Source: an uncultured Bacteroidales bacterium (GTDB lineage: Bacteria > Bacteroidota > Bacteroidia > Bacteroidales > UBA932). Taken from it: DNA of 64,000 nt. The notes below the pieces were generated by a model. The model was not told the origin of the DNA, ran no database searches, and worked only from the letters and a program-made list of their open reading frames with translations. The stretch spans positions 1 through 64,000 of the forward strand of contig ONQC01000003.1 in NCBI GenBank assembly GCA_900319855.1, read 5' to 3'. Positions 17,880 through 27,367 of this stretch are shown here, piece after piece. The stretch's first letter is position 1; each line of letters begins with the position of its first letter. The position numbers were made by a program, and so were the translations under genes.

Positions 17880-18803
17880 ATGAAGATTATGAAGAAATAT
17901 ATCTATTACGCTTTGGTTGTGGTGCTGGCCGTAACGGCGCTTTCTTCCTGCAAGGAAAAAGCGCTGGATCCCGACAGCATCATCACGGTCGGCTCCAAGA
18001 CCCAGAACGATTTTGACAAGTGGCTGGAAAACAATTACGTCAATCCGTACAACATCCTGGTCAAGTATCGTTATGAGATGAACGAGTCGGACTACAATTA
18101 CTACACGATTCCGGCCGATATGGATTGCTCCATCATTCTGGCCCATCTGGTCAAGTATCTTTGCATCGACTCTTATGACGAGGTCGCCGGCGTGGATTTC
18201 ACCCGCCAGTATTTCCCGAAGATGTTCTTCTATATCGGCGAATGGGAATACCGCAACAACGGTACCTTTATCCTCGGTACTGCAGAGGGCGGCAAGAAGA
18301 TCCTCCTGTCCGGAGTAAACTATATTCCGTTGGTCCTGCAGGGTGGCTATCAGGGTCACACCGATGTGAGCGAGGCTTTGAACCACTTCTATATCAAGAC
18401 CATCCACCACGAGTTTACCCATATCCTGAACCAGACCAAGGACTTTCCGTCCGACTTCTCCCAGGTGACGCCGACCGGCTACGTGACGGACTCCTGGAGT
18501 ACGCCTGAGTATGCCAACAATTTCGAGCGTGGCTTCATCTCCACCTATGCCCAGCATTCCGACCGGGAAGATTTCGCCGAGATGATGTCCATTTATGTCA
18601 CCAATTCCCAGGAAACCTGGGATAACTGGATGACACGGGCCGGCGCATCCGCCTCCCTGATCAGGACCAAACTGGATATCGTCAAGAATTACATGCTCAA
18701 TACTTTCGGAATCGATCTCGATCAGCTGCGTGCAACGGTGCTCCGTCGTCAGAGCGAAGTCGTCTCCGGCATGGTGGATCTTACTTCCCTTGAAATCAAC
18801 TAA
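17880..18803 (+). CDS. Substrate import-associated zinc metallohydrolase lipoprotein (peptidase Mx1-like)
   Basis: This 307-residue lipoprotein has a signal ending ALSSCKEK and a zinc-hydrolase motif HHEFTHIL (HExxH) near residue 178. A downstream REDFAEMM offers a further acidic or metal-binding position. It matches the Bacteroidota family of HExxH lipoproteins that occur next to SusC/SusD pairs, and here it is third in exactly such an operon. The likely role is surface cleavage of the substrate before import; whether the bond is peptide or other is unknown. Starts at 17880 and 17889 are both possible. A DUF4302 gene follows after 6 bases. Confidence 0.9.
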   Translation: MKIMKKYIYYALVVVLAVTALSSCKEKALDPDSIITVGSKTQNDFDKWLENNYVNPYNILVKYRYEMNESDYNYYTIPADMDCSIILAHLVKYLCIDSYDEVAGVDFTRQYFPKMFFYIGEWEYRNNGTFILGTAEGGKKILLSGVNYIPLVLQGGYQGHTDVSEALNHFYIKTIHHEFTHILNQTKDFPSDFSQVTPTGYVTDSWSTPEYANNFERGFISTYAQHSDREDFAEMMSIYVTNSQETWDNWMTRAGASASLIRTKLDIVKNYMLNTFGIDLDQLRATVLRRQSEVVSGMVDLTSLEIN

Positions 18804-18809
18804 CCCGAA

Positions 18810-20183
18810 ATGGCTATGAATATGAAAAAGATATTTTCCATTCTGCTGACTGCGGCCGTCTCTGTGTTCGTTTTTTCCTCCTGCGTGAAAGACGACGAAG
18901 AAGTTTTCGAGAAGTCCGCATCCGTCAGGCTTTCCGAGGCCCTGACCACCGCCCAGAAGGTGCTGACGGGCGCCTCGAACGGTTGGGCCATGTACTATTA
19001 TCCGGATCCGGACCAGTCCTATGGCGGATATATGTACACGATGAAGTTCACGGATACGGAGGTGACCGTCGCCAGCGAGCTTTTCGATGAGGCCTATACT
19101 TCCCTGTACAAGATGACCACCGACAACGGTCCGGTCCTCTCGTTCGATACCAACAATTACGCTTTCCATTATTTTGCCACCCCGTCCGGCTCTTCCCGCA
19201 ACCTCTACGGAGAGAGCGGCCTGTACCAGGCCTACAAGGGTGACTTCGAGTTCATGATCCTCAGTGCTACGGCCGACGAGGTCGTCCTCAAGGGCAAGCG
19301 TACCGGCAATACGATCAAAATGGTCCCGCTTTCCGGGGATATGCAGGCATATGCCAAGGATGTCGCCGCTATGGCCGAGGCCGTTTTCGTCAGTACTTTC
19401 AATGGCACGATCGGCAGCGACGAAGCTGAGGTTTATCTCGACCTCTCCAGCCGTTGGGCCTATATCGAGTTGAAGGGCGAAAAGTATGCCGATGCGGAAG
19501 ATGGTTCCGCAGAGTCTGCGTATATGTTTACCGAGAAAGGCATCAAGTTGTATAAGCCGGTTACTGTCGGCCCGTACGAAATTGATGAACTGGTGTGGGA
19601 TGGGGATAAACAGAGCCTGGTTTCTCCGTCCGGCAGCGCCGTCGCGGTCAACCTGGTCGGTTCCCTGCCGGAAGGCTGGCATCCGTATAACGATTTCCTG
19701 GGCAAGTGGTCCCTCTTGTGCTTCGATGGCGCTTATACCCATAAGGGAGTGGAAATCGTCGAGGATATCAAGGGCAAGAGCTACTTGATCAAGGGACTCA
19801 GCGACCAGTTCGATGTCAAGGCTACGTACAACCTGGGTTCCGGACAGATCAGCATCAATGTCCAGACCGTAGGCAACAACGGTACCTATGATGTCCTCAT
19901 GTGTGCATGGGATTCCAATGCAGGTTATATCACGTGGAATACCGCAATCGGTATGAGCGGTAAGTTCGTCGCCCCGAGCGAAGGTGCTGAAGAAGATGGT
20001 TCCACCATTCAGTGGAGCGATAACGGCGTCTGGGGTTCCTATACGGTGGACGCATTCTATCTGTTCTTCTTCCAGGGAAGTACCCGTATCAGCGCTTCTT
20101 CGGCCCCGTGGGTCTTCAACCAGACCTTCAGACCTAAGAACCAATACTATATCTGGGGTTGGCAGAAGATGATCCGCGAATAA
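18810..20183 (+). CDS. DUF4302-family lipoprotein
   Basis: This 457-residue lipoprotein has a signal ending FVFSSCVKDDEE with lipidated Cys at about residue 25. The body is the DUF4302 pattern: an early ALTTAQKVL helix followed by GWAMYYYPDPDQSYGGY, then long beta-rich repeats. The family is confined largely to Bacteroidota and occurs with SusC/SusD and zinc metallohydrolase lipoproteins, as here. Its function is not established; an accessory surface-binding role is inferred from context. ATGs at 18810, 18816 and 18822 are all possible starts. A BACON-domain gene follows 38 bases downstream. Confidence 0.88.
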   Translation: MAMNMKKIFSILLTAAVSVFVFSSCVKDDEEVFEKSASVRLSEALTTAQKVLTGASNGWAMYYYPDPDQSYGGYMYTMKFTDTEVTVASELFDEAYTSLYKMTTDNGPVLSFDTNNYAFHYFATPSGSSRNLYGESGLYQAYKGDFEFMILSATADEVVLKGKRTGNTIKMVPLSGDMQAYAKDVAAMAEAVFVSTFNGTIGSDEAEVYLDLSSRWAYIELKGEKYADAEDGSAESAYMFTEKGIKLYKPVTVGPYEIDELVWDGDKQSLVSPSGSAVAVNLVGSLPEGWHPYNDFLGKWSLLCFDGAYTHKGVEIVEDIKGKSYLIKGLSDQFDVKATYNLGSGQISINVQTVGNNGTYDVLMCAWDSNAGYITWNTAIGMSGKFVAPSEGAEEDGSTIQWSDNGVWGSYTVDAFYLFFFQGSTRISASSAPWVFNQTFRPKNQYYIWGWQKMIRE

Positions 20184-20221
20184 GTCCGACCCTGCTGTTT
20201 TACCAGAAAACGAGTGATAGT

Positions 20222-22252
20222 ATGAAAAAAATATTGAGTATTCTTTTGGCAGTGAGCGCGGTGCTTTGCATCGCCTCCTGCTCCAAGGACAAGGGAGTCG
20301 AAGAAGCTGTCAAGACCCTTTCGGTCGTCAGCACGGATGTCGTCTTCCAGCCGGCCGGTGGCCAGGGCTCCATCGTCGTGGATGCCCAGAACTCCTTTAC
20401 GGCCGCTTCTGACAAGTCCTGGTGCACCGTTTCCACCTCCGGCCAGAACGTAGTCGTGAACGTGTCCGAATGGGAGGGTCTCGAATCCCGCTATGCCGTT
20501 GTGACCCTTACTTCCGGTTCCGAGAAAGTCAACGTGACGGTCCAGCAGTTCGGCGCCGTCCTCTCCGGTTTTACCGGGAGGGACCTTGTCGTTTTTTCTG
20601 AAGGTGCTACCGAGGTCTTCCCGTTTGAAAGCAACACGACGGTGACCGCTGCCTCTGAACAAGACTGGATCACCCCCACGGTCGGGGATGGCAATATGAC
20701 GGTCGTCGTCGCCGAGAACACCACTGGCAAGACCCGTTTCGGCGAGGTGACCATCTCCGCCGGTGAAGGTTCCCATACCTTCCAGGTCAAGCAGTATCCT
20801 GCCTTTATCCTGGAGCCGACCTGGACCCCTTCCTACGGCGGTCGTTACAATTATAGGGGCACTCTGTATGAGGTCATCCAGAATGAGGTCGAAGAAGGCT
20901 CCGAGGCCGGCTGGTATTTGCCAGGCATGATTTCCGATGCTGAATTCAAGGCTTCCGGTGCCAAGTCGCTGGAGGAATATGCCAAGATCGCGTCCTTGGC
21001 CGCGGAGTCGCAGATGGCGGAAATGGTTGCCTATTATGCTTCTTCTGGCTATAACTATGGTCCGACCGACTTCATGTACAATGAATCGGACTGGGATATC
21101 TTTGACCTGTCCGATCCGGGCAACTACTATGCGATGGCCGTCGGCCTGGACGAGGACGGTTACCCGACCGGCAGGGTTGCCATCGAGCCGTTCAAAATCG
21201 CCGACTATTCCAATGCGGCCGGTTGGTCCGCCGAGTATTCCGGCAACTATACGTATGGCGGCAAAGTCTACGATGTCGTTTCCTATACGGCCGGCGAAGC
21301 CGACTCCTGGGTCGGTCTCGTGCTGAGCGACAGCGAGTACGAGCAGAACTTCTTCAGCGACTTCGGTAATCTCGTCATGGCTTACGCTCCGTTCGTCGCT
21401 GCAAACAAGCCCCAACTGAACACCGGTGCGGCTCCCGTGCTCTACAATAAGTTCGAAAACGGGAACTATCATATCTTTATGATCGGTTTCGATGAGAACT
21501 ATGAGCTGACCGACAAGTATTATACGACGACCTTCCGGATCGACGAGCAGCCGACCGAGGCGTATCTCGCCTGGCTGGGCGACTGGACCATCAAGACGCC
21601 GCGCACGGATGGTGAAGAACAGGTCTACGATACCTGGACCATCGAGAAGGGCCTTGTCAACACGAACTATTATGTCAATAACTTCGGCGGACATCCGACC
21701 GACTATGGCTTTACCGTAACTTTGGATTTCAATGCCGAAGATGGCAGCATTACCATTGCGAACGGTCAGGTCGTCGGCGAGAAGTTTACCGACAGCCAGA
21801 ACCGTGAGATCACCCCGACCCTGCTGGCCAATGCTGTCAATCCGACGACCGGCGGCGTTTCCCGTATTTCCGGCACCTTCCCGATTGCGACCGGCACGCT
21901 TTCCGAAGACGGTAACACGATCACCCTGACTCCGGGTACGGTGACGATCTCCAGCTGGAATCCGAAGACAAATCCGATCTCCGGCATGCAGATTTATGGT
22001 ATCCATTCCAACGGCGCAGTCTACTGGCAGACGCAGACTCCGCTACCGAATACCCTGGAACGCGCCACTTCCGGAGCTTCCGTGAAGAAGGCGTCCGTCC
22101 AACCTCGGAACCAGGTTTACTCCGTGTCCGAAGGTGCCGTGGAGAGCCTTCCGGTCTATGTGTCGGATACGCCGAACCGCATAGCCAAGGACGTCGAGAT
22201 CCCCGCTTTCGGTCTGAAGGACGAAATCTTTGTTTCCAAACGGGTCCGTTAA
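20222..22252 (+). CDS. Lipoprotein with two BACON domains
   Basis: This 676-residue lipoprotein has a signal ending CIASCSKDKG. Two BACON beta-sandwich domains follow at about residues 30-110 (AASDKSWCTVSTSG) and 115-195 (AASEQDWITP). The C-terminal 480 residues form a Tyr/Asp-rich region I do not recognise, with two similar modules that open YGGRYNYRGTLYEV and YGGKVYDVVSY. BACON domains are Bacteroidota modules thought to serve as spacers or binders of glycans or mucin. I chose the ATG at 20222 because it begins the lipoprotein signal; an earlier in-frame ATG overlaps the preceding gene and would spoil it. It is the last gene before a strong terminator. Confidence 0.88.
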   Translation: MKKILSILLAVSAVLCIASCSKDKGVEEAVKTLSVVSTDVVFQPAGGQGSIVVDAQNSFTAASDKSWCTVSTSGQNVVVNVSEWEGLESRYAVVTLTSGSEKVNVTVQQFGAVLSGFTGRDLVVFSEGATEVFPFESNTTVTAASEQDWITPTVGDGNMTVVVAENTTGKTRFGEVTISAGEGSHTFQVKQYPAFILEPTWTPSYGGRYNYRGTLYEVIQNEVEEGSEAGWYLPGMISDAEFKASGAKSLEEYAKIASLAAESQMAEMVAYYASSGYNYGPTDFMYNESDWDIFDLSDPGNYYAMAVGLDEDGYPTGRVAIEPFKIADYSNAAGWSAEYSGNYTYGGKVYDVVSYTAGEADSWVGLVLSDSEYEQNFFSDFGNLVMAYAPFVAANKPQLNTGAAPVLYNKFENGNYHIFMIGFDENYELTDKYYTTTFRIDEQPTEAYLAWLGDWTIKTPRTDGEEQVYDTWTIEKGLVNTNYYVNNFGGHPTDYGFTVTLDFNAEDGSITIANGQVVGEKFTDSQNREITPTLLANAVNPTTGGVSRISGTFPIATGTLSEDGNTITLTPGTVTISSWNPKTNPISGMQIYGIHSNGAVYWQTQTPLPNTLERATSGASVKKASVQPRNQVYSVSEGAVESLPVYVSDTPNRIAKDVEIPAFGLKDEIFVSKRVR

Positions 22253-22273
22253 TCCGGGATTCCTGTGAAAATG

Positions 22274-22305
22274 GGGTGCTGCGCTTGTGCAGCACCCTTT
22301 TTTTT
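22274..22305 (+). terminator. Rho-independent terminator of the five-gene SusC operon
   Basis: GGGTGCTGC pairs perfectly with GCAGCACCC around a six-base loop and is followed by eight T. It lies about 20 bases after the stop of the BACON gene. Confidence 0.95.
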
Positions 22306-22314
22306 GTATCTTTG
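22284..22314 (+). promoter_or_regulatory. Promoter of the subtilase gene, overlapping the terminator
   Basis: TATCTTTG at 22307-22314 matches the -7 consensus exactly. CTTG at 22284-22287, inside the terminator loop, is a possible -33 element 19 bases upstream. A start near 22321 would give a 30-base leader before ATG 22351. Confidence 0.65.
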
Positions 22315-22350
22315 TGTCTTCAGCCACATGATTAAACAAAGAAAGATTCT

Positions 22351-25014
22351 ATGAAGAAATGGATGACCCTGCCCTTGGCGCTGGCCCTGGTATTGGGCTG
22401 TACCCGGGCGGAACTCCCCCCACAGAAAATAGAAATGACGCCGGAAGCGGAGGCGGACGCGCAAACACAGTCCCAGGCCCCGATGCGGGCCGTGATCAAG
22501 GTGACGCCCGAATTGGCGGAATTGATCGAAGCCGGGGATCTGACATCTGGCATACGGACCAAGTCGGATGACTTGAATGCCGTCGCCGAGACATTGGATA
22601 TCAGCTCCTTGCGAAGGGTTTTCCCGGACGGTGGCCAGTATGAAGAGCGTGCCCGGAAGGCGGGCCTGCATCTTTTCTATGAGGCCGATATCGATCCGGA
22701 AACACCCCGGACCAAGGCCGTGGATGTCCTTCAGACCGTCCCGGGCATCGAGGAGGTTGAATATGACCGTCCGATCAAGCTGCGGGCTTTCAACGATCCC
22801 TACTTGTCCCGGCAGTGGCATTACCGAAATACTGGGGAGAAAACCGGTTACAAAGCAGGGGCTGACATCAATGTCTGGCGGGTTTGGAACGAGATTTCGA
22901 CCGGCAATTCTTCCGTGATCGTCAATGTGGTAGATGCTGGCGTCCTGCTGACCCATCCGGACTTGGCGGCCAATGCCATCCCTGCGGGGGAGAACGGCAG
23001 CAAGAATTTCACTAACAATTCTTATGTGATTGGAGCCGGTTCGCACGGCACGCATGTCGCGGGTACCATCGCGGCCGTCAATAACAACGCCCTGGGCGTC
23101 TGCGGTATCGCTGGCGGCGATCATGCTGCCGGAATCGGGGGGGCGAAGATCCTCTCCAGCCAGATTTTCGGCGCGACCGACAGCGATCCGGACGCTTCGA
23201 CCAGCCAGACGGCCAATGCCATCCGCTGGGGTGCCGATCACGGTGCGGTCATCTGCCAAAACAGCTGGGGCTATTATGCGGACTCCAATGACGACGGCAC
23301 CGTCTCCGATGCAGAATACCAGGCTTTCCGCCGCATGACCATCCCTTCTTCCATCAAGGCGGCCATCGACTATTTCATCCAGTATGCCGGTTGTGATAAC
23401 GCTGGCAACCAGTTGCCGGATTCCCCGATGAAGGGTGGGGTAGTATTCTTCGCCGCGGGCAATGAAGACATTGATTATGACCCGATCTGTGCCTATGAAC
23501 CGGTGATTGCGGTCGGCGCGTTCGGTCCTACCGGGGAGAAGGCCTATTATTCCAATTATGGTCCCTGGGTCGACCTGGCAGCTCCCGGAGGTGATTATTA
23601 TGCGCCCAGCCGGAACAATTCCAATCAGGTTTATAGCCTGACACTGAACGACACTTACGCTTGGGCCCAGGGAACGTCGATGGCTTGTCCGCATGCTTCC
23701 GGCGTCGCCGCCCTGCTGGTATCTGCCCGCGGTGGGGCCGGTTTTACCAACGAGATGTTGAAGGAAGCGCTTCTGAAAGCGGCCGATACGGAGTTTTTCG
23801 AAGACAATACCGTTATCGGTCCCAAGATTGACGCCTATGCTTCCGCGATGTATTTCGCTTCCGAGCCTCCGCAGGCGCCCGGTTCCATCGATGCGGAAGC
23901 GGTCAGCAACCGGATTACGGCCACGGTTGGCGTAACGGCCGCTCCGGACGGTGAGCTGGCCAGGGGTGTCCGGGTCTTTGCCACCCGGCGCCGGGCAGAC
24001 CTGAATGGGCTTAATCCTGCTTCTCCGCTGGCTACGGTCCAATATGCCGATCTGTTGTTTGAAGATGGCGTCGGAATCGGCGATCCCGTCAATGTCTTGC
24101 TGGAAGACCTTGAATTCGAAGCGGACTATTATGTGGCGGCCGTCATGTTCAACCGCTACCGCCAGTATTCGGAGCTTTCTCCGGTCGTGCAGGTCCGCAC
24201 CGGCATCAACCAGCCGCCGGTGATCGAGACCGACTATACGGGCGGATACACCTTCCGGGAGTTCCAGTCGGTAACGGTTCCTTTCCGGATATATGATCCG
24301 GAAGAACACGCCTTAACCGTAACCCTCGAGACCAATGGCAAGGCGACCCTGAGCGCCAATCCGGCAGCCGGGATCTGGACTTTTGTCCTGAACTGTCCCG
24401 CCCAGGGCGCCGGCTCCTGGAAAGCCGTCATCAAGGCGACGGACGCCTATGGGAAAACGGCGCAGAAGGATGTTTCCTATACGATCCTGCCGAACAATCC
24501 GCCGGTCGCTACCAATCCGATCCGTTCGCTGGTCATGGCTCCCGGCGAGTCGAAGACTTTCGACCTGAGTACCGTCTTCACCGATGAGGATGGGGAGACG
24601 TTGGAATATCTCCTGATCAACAGTTCCACTTCCGTCGTCAAGGCGGAAGTGAGCGGCGGGGTCCTGAAGCTGGATGCGCAGAACTACGGCCAGTCCGATA
24701 TCGTTCTGACGGCCCGTGATGCCCTTTCCAATACCGCCAGCAGTTTCTCGGTCCTCGTCCGCGAAGGCGGCCGGGAGATTGATTTCTATCCCAATCCGGT
24801 CATCGACCGGCTGAATGTCCGGCCGGGCGTGGAAGAGCGGGATACGCGGGTACGCGTCGTTTCCCAGACCGGCGTGGTTTTCGCGGATGTGACGCAGCTC
24901 GCGAGTGCCTTCCAGCCGGTGGCCATCGATATGAAAAAAGCCGCTCCCGGATCCTACCGGGTGCTGGTCGATTATGGGACGGATTCCTACAGTCAAACGG
25001 TTGTAAAGAAATAA
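22351..25014 (+). CDS. Subtilisin-like (S8) serine peptidase with lipobox and type IX secretion sorting domain
   Basis: This 887-residue exported peptidase has a signal with a lipobox (LALVLGC, Cys17) and an N-terminal propeptide-like region to about residue 145. The S8 domain has all catalytic residues: Asp195 (NVVDAGV), His232 (GSHGTHVAGT), oxyanion Asn371 (FAAGNE) and Ser443 (GTSMACPHASG). Fibronectin-like and cadherin-like beta domains follow at about 505-800. The end (DFYPNPVIDRLNV to the final VVKK) fits a type A T9SS sorting domain. The next gene encodes a PorV/PorQ-family protein 4 bases away. A lipobox plus a T9SS tail is unusual, because T9SS cargo normally carries a type I signal. 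Confidence 0.92.
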   Translation: MKKWMTLPLALALVLGCTRAELPPQKIEMTPEAEADAQTQSQAPMRAVIKVTPELAELIEAGDLTSGIRTKSDDLNAVAETLDISSLRRVFPDGGQYEERARKAGLHLFYEADIDPETPRTKAVDVLQTVPGIEEVEYDRPIKLRAFNDPYLSRQWHYRNTGEKTGYKAGADINVWRVWNEISTGNSSVIVNVVDAGVLLTHPDLAANAIPAGENGSKNFTNNSYVIGAGSHGTHVAGTIAAVNNNALGVCGIAGGDHAAGIGGAKILSSQIFGATDSDPDASTSQTANAIRWGADHGAVICQNSWGYYADSNDDGTVSDAEYQAFRRMTIPSSIKAAIDYFIQYAGCDNAGNQLPDSPMKGGVVFFAAGNEDIDYDPICAYEPVIAVGAFGPTGEKAYYSNYGPWVDLAAPGGDYYAPSRNNSNQVYSLTLNDTYAWAQGTSMACPHASGVAALLVSARGGAGFTNEMLKEALLKAADTEFFEDNTVIGPKIDAYASAMYFASEPPQAPGSIDAEAVSNRITATVGVTAAPDGELARGVRVFATRRRADLNGLNPASPLATVQYADLLFEDGVGIGDPVNVLLEDLEFEADYYVAAVMFNRYRQYSELSPVVQVRTGINQPPVIETDYTGGYTFREFQSVTVPFRIYDPEEHALTVTLETNGKATLSANPAAGIWTFVLNCPAQGAGSWKAVIKATDAYGKTAQKDVSYTILPNNPPVATNPIRSLVMAPGESKTFDLSTVFTDEDGETLEYLLINSSTSVVKAEVSGGVLKLDAQNYGQSDIVLTARDALSNTASSFSVLVREGGREIDFYPNPVIDRLNVRPGVEERDTRVRVVSQTGVVFADVTQLASAFQPVAIDMKKAAPGSYRVLVDYGTDSYSQTVVKK

Positions 25015-25018
25015 GCGT

Positions 25019-25954
25019 ATGAAAAACAACAAGATCCTTGCAGCCGTTCTGGCCGCCTGCCTGTGCGCTCCGGCGTTCGCCCAGTCCGACAAGACCATGG
25101 AATCCATGGGCTTCAGCCGCATCGTCCGCGATCCGGCAGCCGCGGCCATGGGCTTTGCCGCAAAGGCTTCCGACGCTTCGCCCGCCTGGGCCGCTTTCGG
25201 CAATCCGGGACTTATCCCGATGACGTCTACCCGTTTTGCCGCCGGCGTCTCTTACCAGTCCTGGGCACCCAAAGCCGTCAAGACCGGAAACCTGGCAGCC
25301 GGCGTGGCCTATCACCCCGGCCGGGTCGGCCTGACCGTCGGCTTTGCCCACCAAAGCGGAGAGGCCTATGAGGTGGTGAACAACTACGGGGTTTCGGAAG
25401 GGACGTATAAACCTTCGGACATGATTATCGGGGCCGGTCTCGGCGTGCAGATCGTCCCGTCCTTCTCCTTGGGAGCGAATGTCCGTTTCCTTTCCAGCAA
25501 CGTGTCGGCGGACGATAAATACACCAGCATCGGCGTGGATTTCCTGGCGACCTGGAGTCAGAACGGCATTACCGTTGCCGGCGGCGTGTCCAACCTCGGC
25601 GGCTCGGTCAGCGACAGCAAGAAGGCCTCCTTCTCCATCCCGGGCTCCGCTACGTTGGCGGCCCAGTATAAGGCTGTCTTCGAAAAGGTCCATACCCTGC
25701 GGGCGGACCTGGATGCGGACTGGTTCTTCTCTTCAGGCTCCCTGGGCGTCGCCGCCGGCCTGGAGTATGGTTATGACGACCTCGTATTCATACGGGCCGG
25801 TTACCACTATGGCACCGAACTGTGCGTCCTGCCTTCTTTCGTAACCCTGGGCGCCGGTGTCAAATACATGGGCATCCGCTTCGACCTGGCCTACCTGACC
25901 GGTAACGAATACATCGGCAATACCCTGACCCTCGGGCTCGGGTATTCCTTCTAG
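25019..25954 (+). CDS. PorV/PorQ-family outer membrane barrel protein
   Basis: This 311-residue protein has a signal peptide ending PAFAQ. Its opening RDPAAAAMGFAAKASDASP to FGNPG is the conserved start of PorV/PorQ-type, FadL-like barrels, and it ends LGLGYSF like an outer membrane barrel. In known systems PorV shuttles type IX cargo from the translocon to the PorU sortase, and PorQ acts in a similar accessory way. It begins 4 bases after the T9SS-tailed subtilase, so the two are probably co-expressed and this protein may be a dedicated handler for that peptidase. The choice between PorV, PorQ and a paralogue cannot be made from sequence reading alone. Confidence 0.88.
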   Translation: MKNNKILAAVLAACLCAPAFAQSDKTMESMGFSRIVRDPAAAAMGFAAKASDASPAWAAFGNPGLIPMTSTRFAAGVSYQSWAPKAVKTGNLAAGVAYHPGRVGLTVGFAHQSGEAYEVVNNYGVSEGTYKPSDMIIGAGLGVQIVPSFSLGANVRFLSSNVSADDKYTSIGVDFLATWSQNGITVAGGVSNLGGSVSDSKKASFSIPGSATLAAQYKAVFEKVHTLRADLDADWFFSSGSLGVAAGLEYGYDDLVFIRAGYHYGTELCVLPSFVTLGAGVKYMGIRFDLAYLTGNEYIGNTLTLGLGYSF

Positions 25955-25973
25955 AAAAGCATGGAGAATCAAT

Positions 25974-26006
25974 AATGGCCGTCCGGAATGGGCGGCCATT
26001 GCTTTT
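25974..26006. terminator. Terminator-like hairpin between convergent genes
   Basis: AATGGCCG pairs with CGGCCATT, followed on the plus strand by GCTTTTA. It lies between the convergent PorV/PorQ-like and aldo/keto reductase genes; the T run is short. Confidence 0.65.
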
Positions 26007-27363
26007 ATAACTTGTTCTGTTTGAGTTTCTCGATGTACCGGTCGATCCGGTGCAGCTCGTTCGGGATGCGGATGCTCTGCGGGCAGTGGGCCATGCATTG
26101 TTCGCAGCCGATACAGTGGCTGGCCTGGCGCAAGGTCGGGACGGCCTTGTCATAACTGGTCAGGAACGCCTTGCGTAGCTTCCGGTAGTTCTTTTGCTCC
26201 GAGCTCTGCGGGACATTCCCTTCACCGACGCATTTGTTGTAGTGGGCGAATATTTCGGGGATGTTGATGCCGTACGGGCAAGGCATGCAGTATTTGCAGT
26301 TGGTACAGTTGATGGTCGGGTACTCGGCCATCAGCACAGCCATCTCTTCCATGAATGCCAGCTCTTCCTCGTCCATCGGATGAAAACCGCGGAACGTCTT
26401 GAGGTTGTCCTCGAGGTGCTCCATGTAGGTCATGCCGCTCAAGGCGGTAAGGATGCGCGGATGGGAGCCGACGAACCGGAATGCCCAGGAGGCGATGGAT
26501 GCGTCAGGATCGCGCTCTTTGAACTTGGCTGCGACGTTCTGCGGGACATTGCCGAGCCGGCCGCCAAGGAGCGGTTCCATGACCGTGATCGGCAGTTCCA
26601 GGCGGTCCAGCTGCTCGTAGAGGTATTCTGCATTGACATTGCGTATGCCGTCTGCGTGGCGCCAGTCCATGTAGTTCATTTCGATCTGGACGAAATCCCA
26701 GTGGTACTGCTCATGGGTCTTGAGCAGTTCGTCAAATTCCGGCTGGCTGCCGTGGAAGGAGAATCCCATCTGGCGGATGCGGCCCGCCTCACGTTCCTTG
26801 AGCAGGAAATCCATCATGCCGTTTTCGACATAGCGCTGGCGGAAGGCCCGGACACCGCCGCGGCCGATAGAGTGCATCAGGTAGTAGTCGAAATAATCGG
26901 TCTGCAACTGATTGAACGAGTCGTGATACATCTGCTGCGATGCAGCGGGAGAAGCGTCTCCGAAATTGGAAAGCTTCGTAGCGATGTAATACGAGTTGCG
27001 CGGATAGCGGCTCAACGCAATGCCCGCTGCTTTCTCAGATTGGCCCTGCAGGTAGGCGGGGGACGTGTCATAGTAATTTACACCACCAGCCATAGCCTTG
27101 TCAACCAAGGCATTGACACTGTCCTGGTCGATGATGTCGCGGCCGTTTTCGTCTTTCTTCATCTGCCAGCGCATACAACCGTAGCCGAGCAGGGAGACCT
27201 TGTCGCCGTTTTTGTTGTTGATGCGGTATTCCATCTCGCCGTCTCCGGTCTGGAGGGCGGAGACGCCCGCTTTCTTCGGTCCGCAGGCCGCTGCCGCGCC
27301 GACCGCCAGCGCGCCGGCGCCGGTAACCTTGAGGAAATCTCTTCGGGTGATATTCTTTTCCAT
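26005..27363 (-). CDS. Aldo/keto reductase with C-terminal [4Fe-4S] ferredoxin domain, Tat signal
   Basis: This 452-residue oxidoreductase opens with a twin-arginine signal (TRRDFLKV) and an AACG that may be lipidated. The aldo/keto reductase barrel spans about residues 40-330 and has the expected Asp and Tyr (NYYDTSPAYLQG), Lys (IATKLS) and His (YLMHS). The C-terminus has two cysteine clusters (CTNCKYCMPCP and CIGCEQCMAHCP) that would bind [4Fe-4S] centres, so electrons probably come from or go to a ferredoxin-like partner. The neighbouring polyferredoxin, 4 bases upstream in the operon, is the obvious candidate. I use the ATG at 27363 because it begins the Tat signal; a longer frame would overlap the upstream gene. 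The substrate is unknown. Confidence 0.9.
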   Translation of the reverse strand: MEKNITRRDFLKVTGAGALAVGAAAACGPKKAGVSALQTGDGEMEYRINNKNGDKVSLLGYGCMRWQMKKDENGRDIIDQDSVNALVDKAMAGGVNYYDTSPAYLQGQSEKAAGIALSRYPRNSYYIATKLSNFGDASPAASQQMYHDSFNQLQTDYFDYYLMHSIGRGGVRAFRQRYVENGMMDFLLKEREAGRIRQMGFSFHGSQPEFDELLKTHEQYHWDFVQIEMNYMDWRHADGIRNVNAEYLYEQLDRLELPITVMEPLLGGRLGNVPQNVAAKFKERDPDASIASWAFRFVGSHPRILTALSGMTYMEHLEDNLKTFRGFHPMDEEELAFMEEMAVLMAEYPTINCTNCKYCMPCPYGINIPEIFAHYNKCVGEGNVPQSSEQKNYRKLRKAFLTSYDKAVPTLRQASHCIGCEQCMAHCPQSIRIPNELHRIDRYIEKLKQNKL

Positions 27364-27367
27364 ATGC

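Noticed and set aside
17796..20144. Minus-strand frame of 782 codons opposite the SusD, metallohydrolase and DUF4302 genes
   Set aside because: It spans three plus-strand genes and their gaps, and its translation has low-complexity composition without domains.
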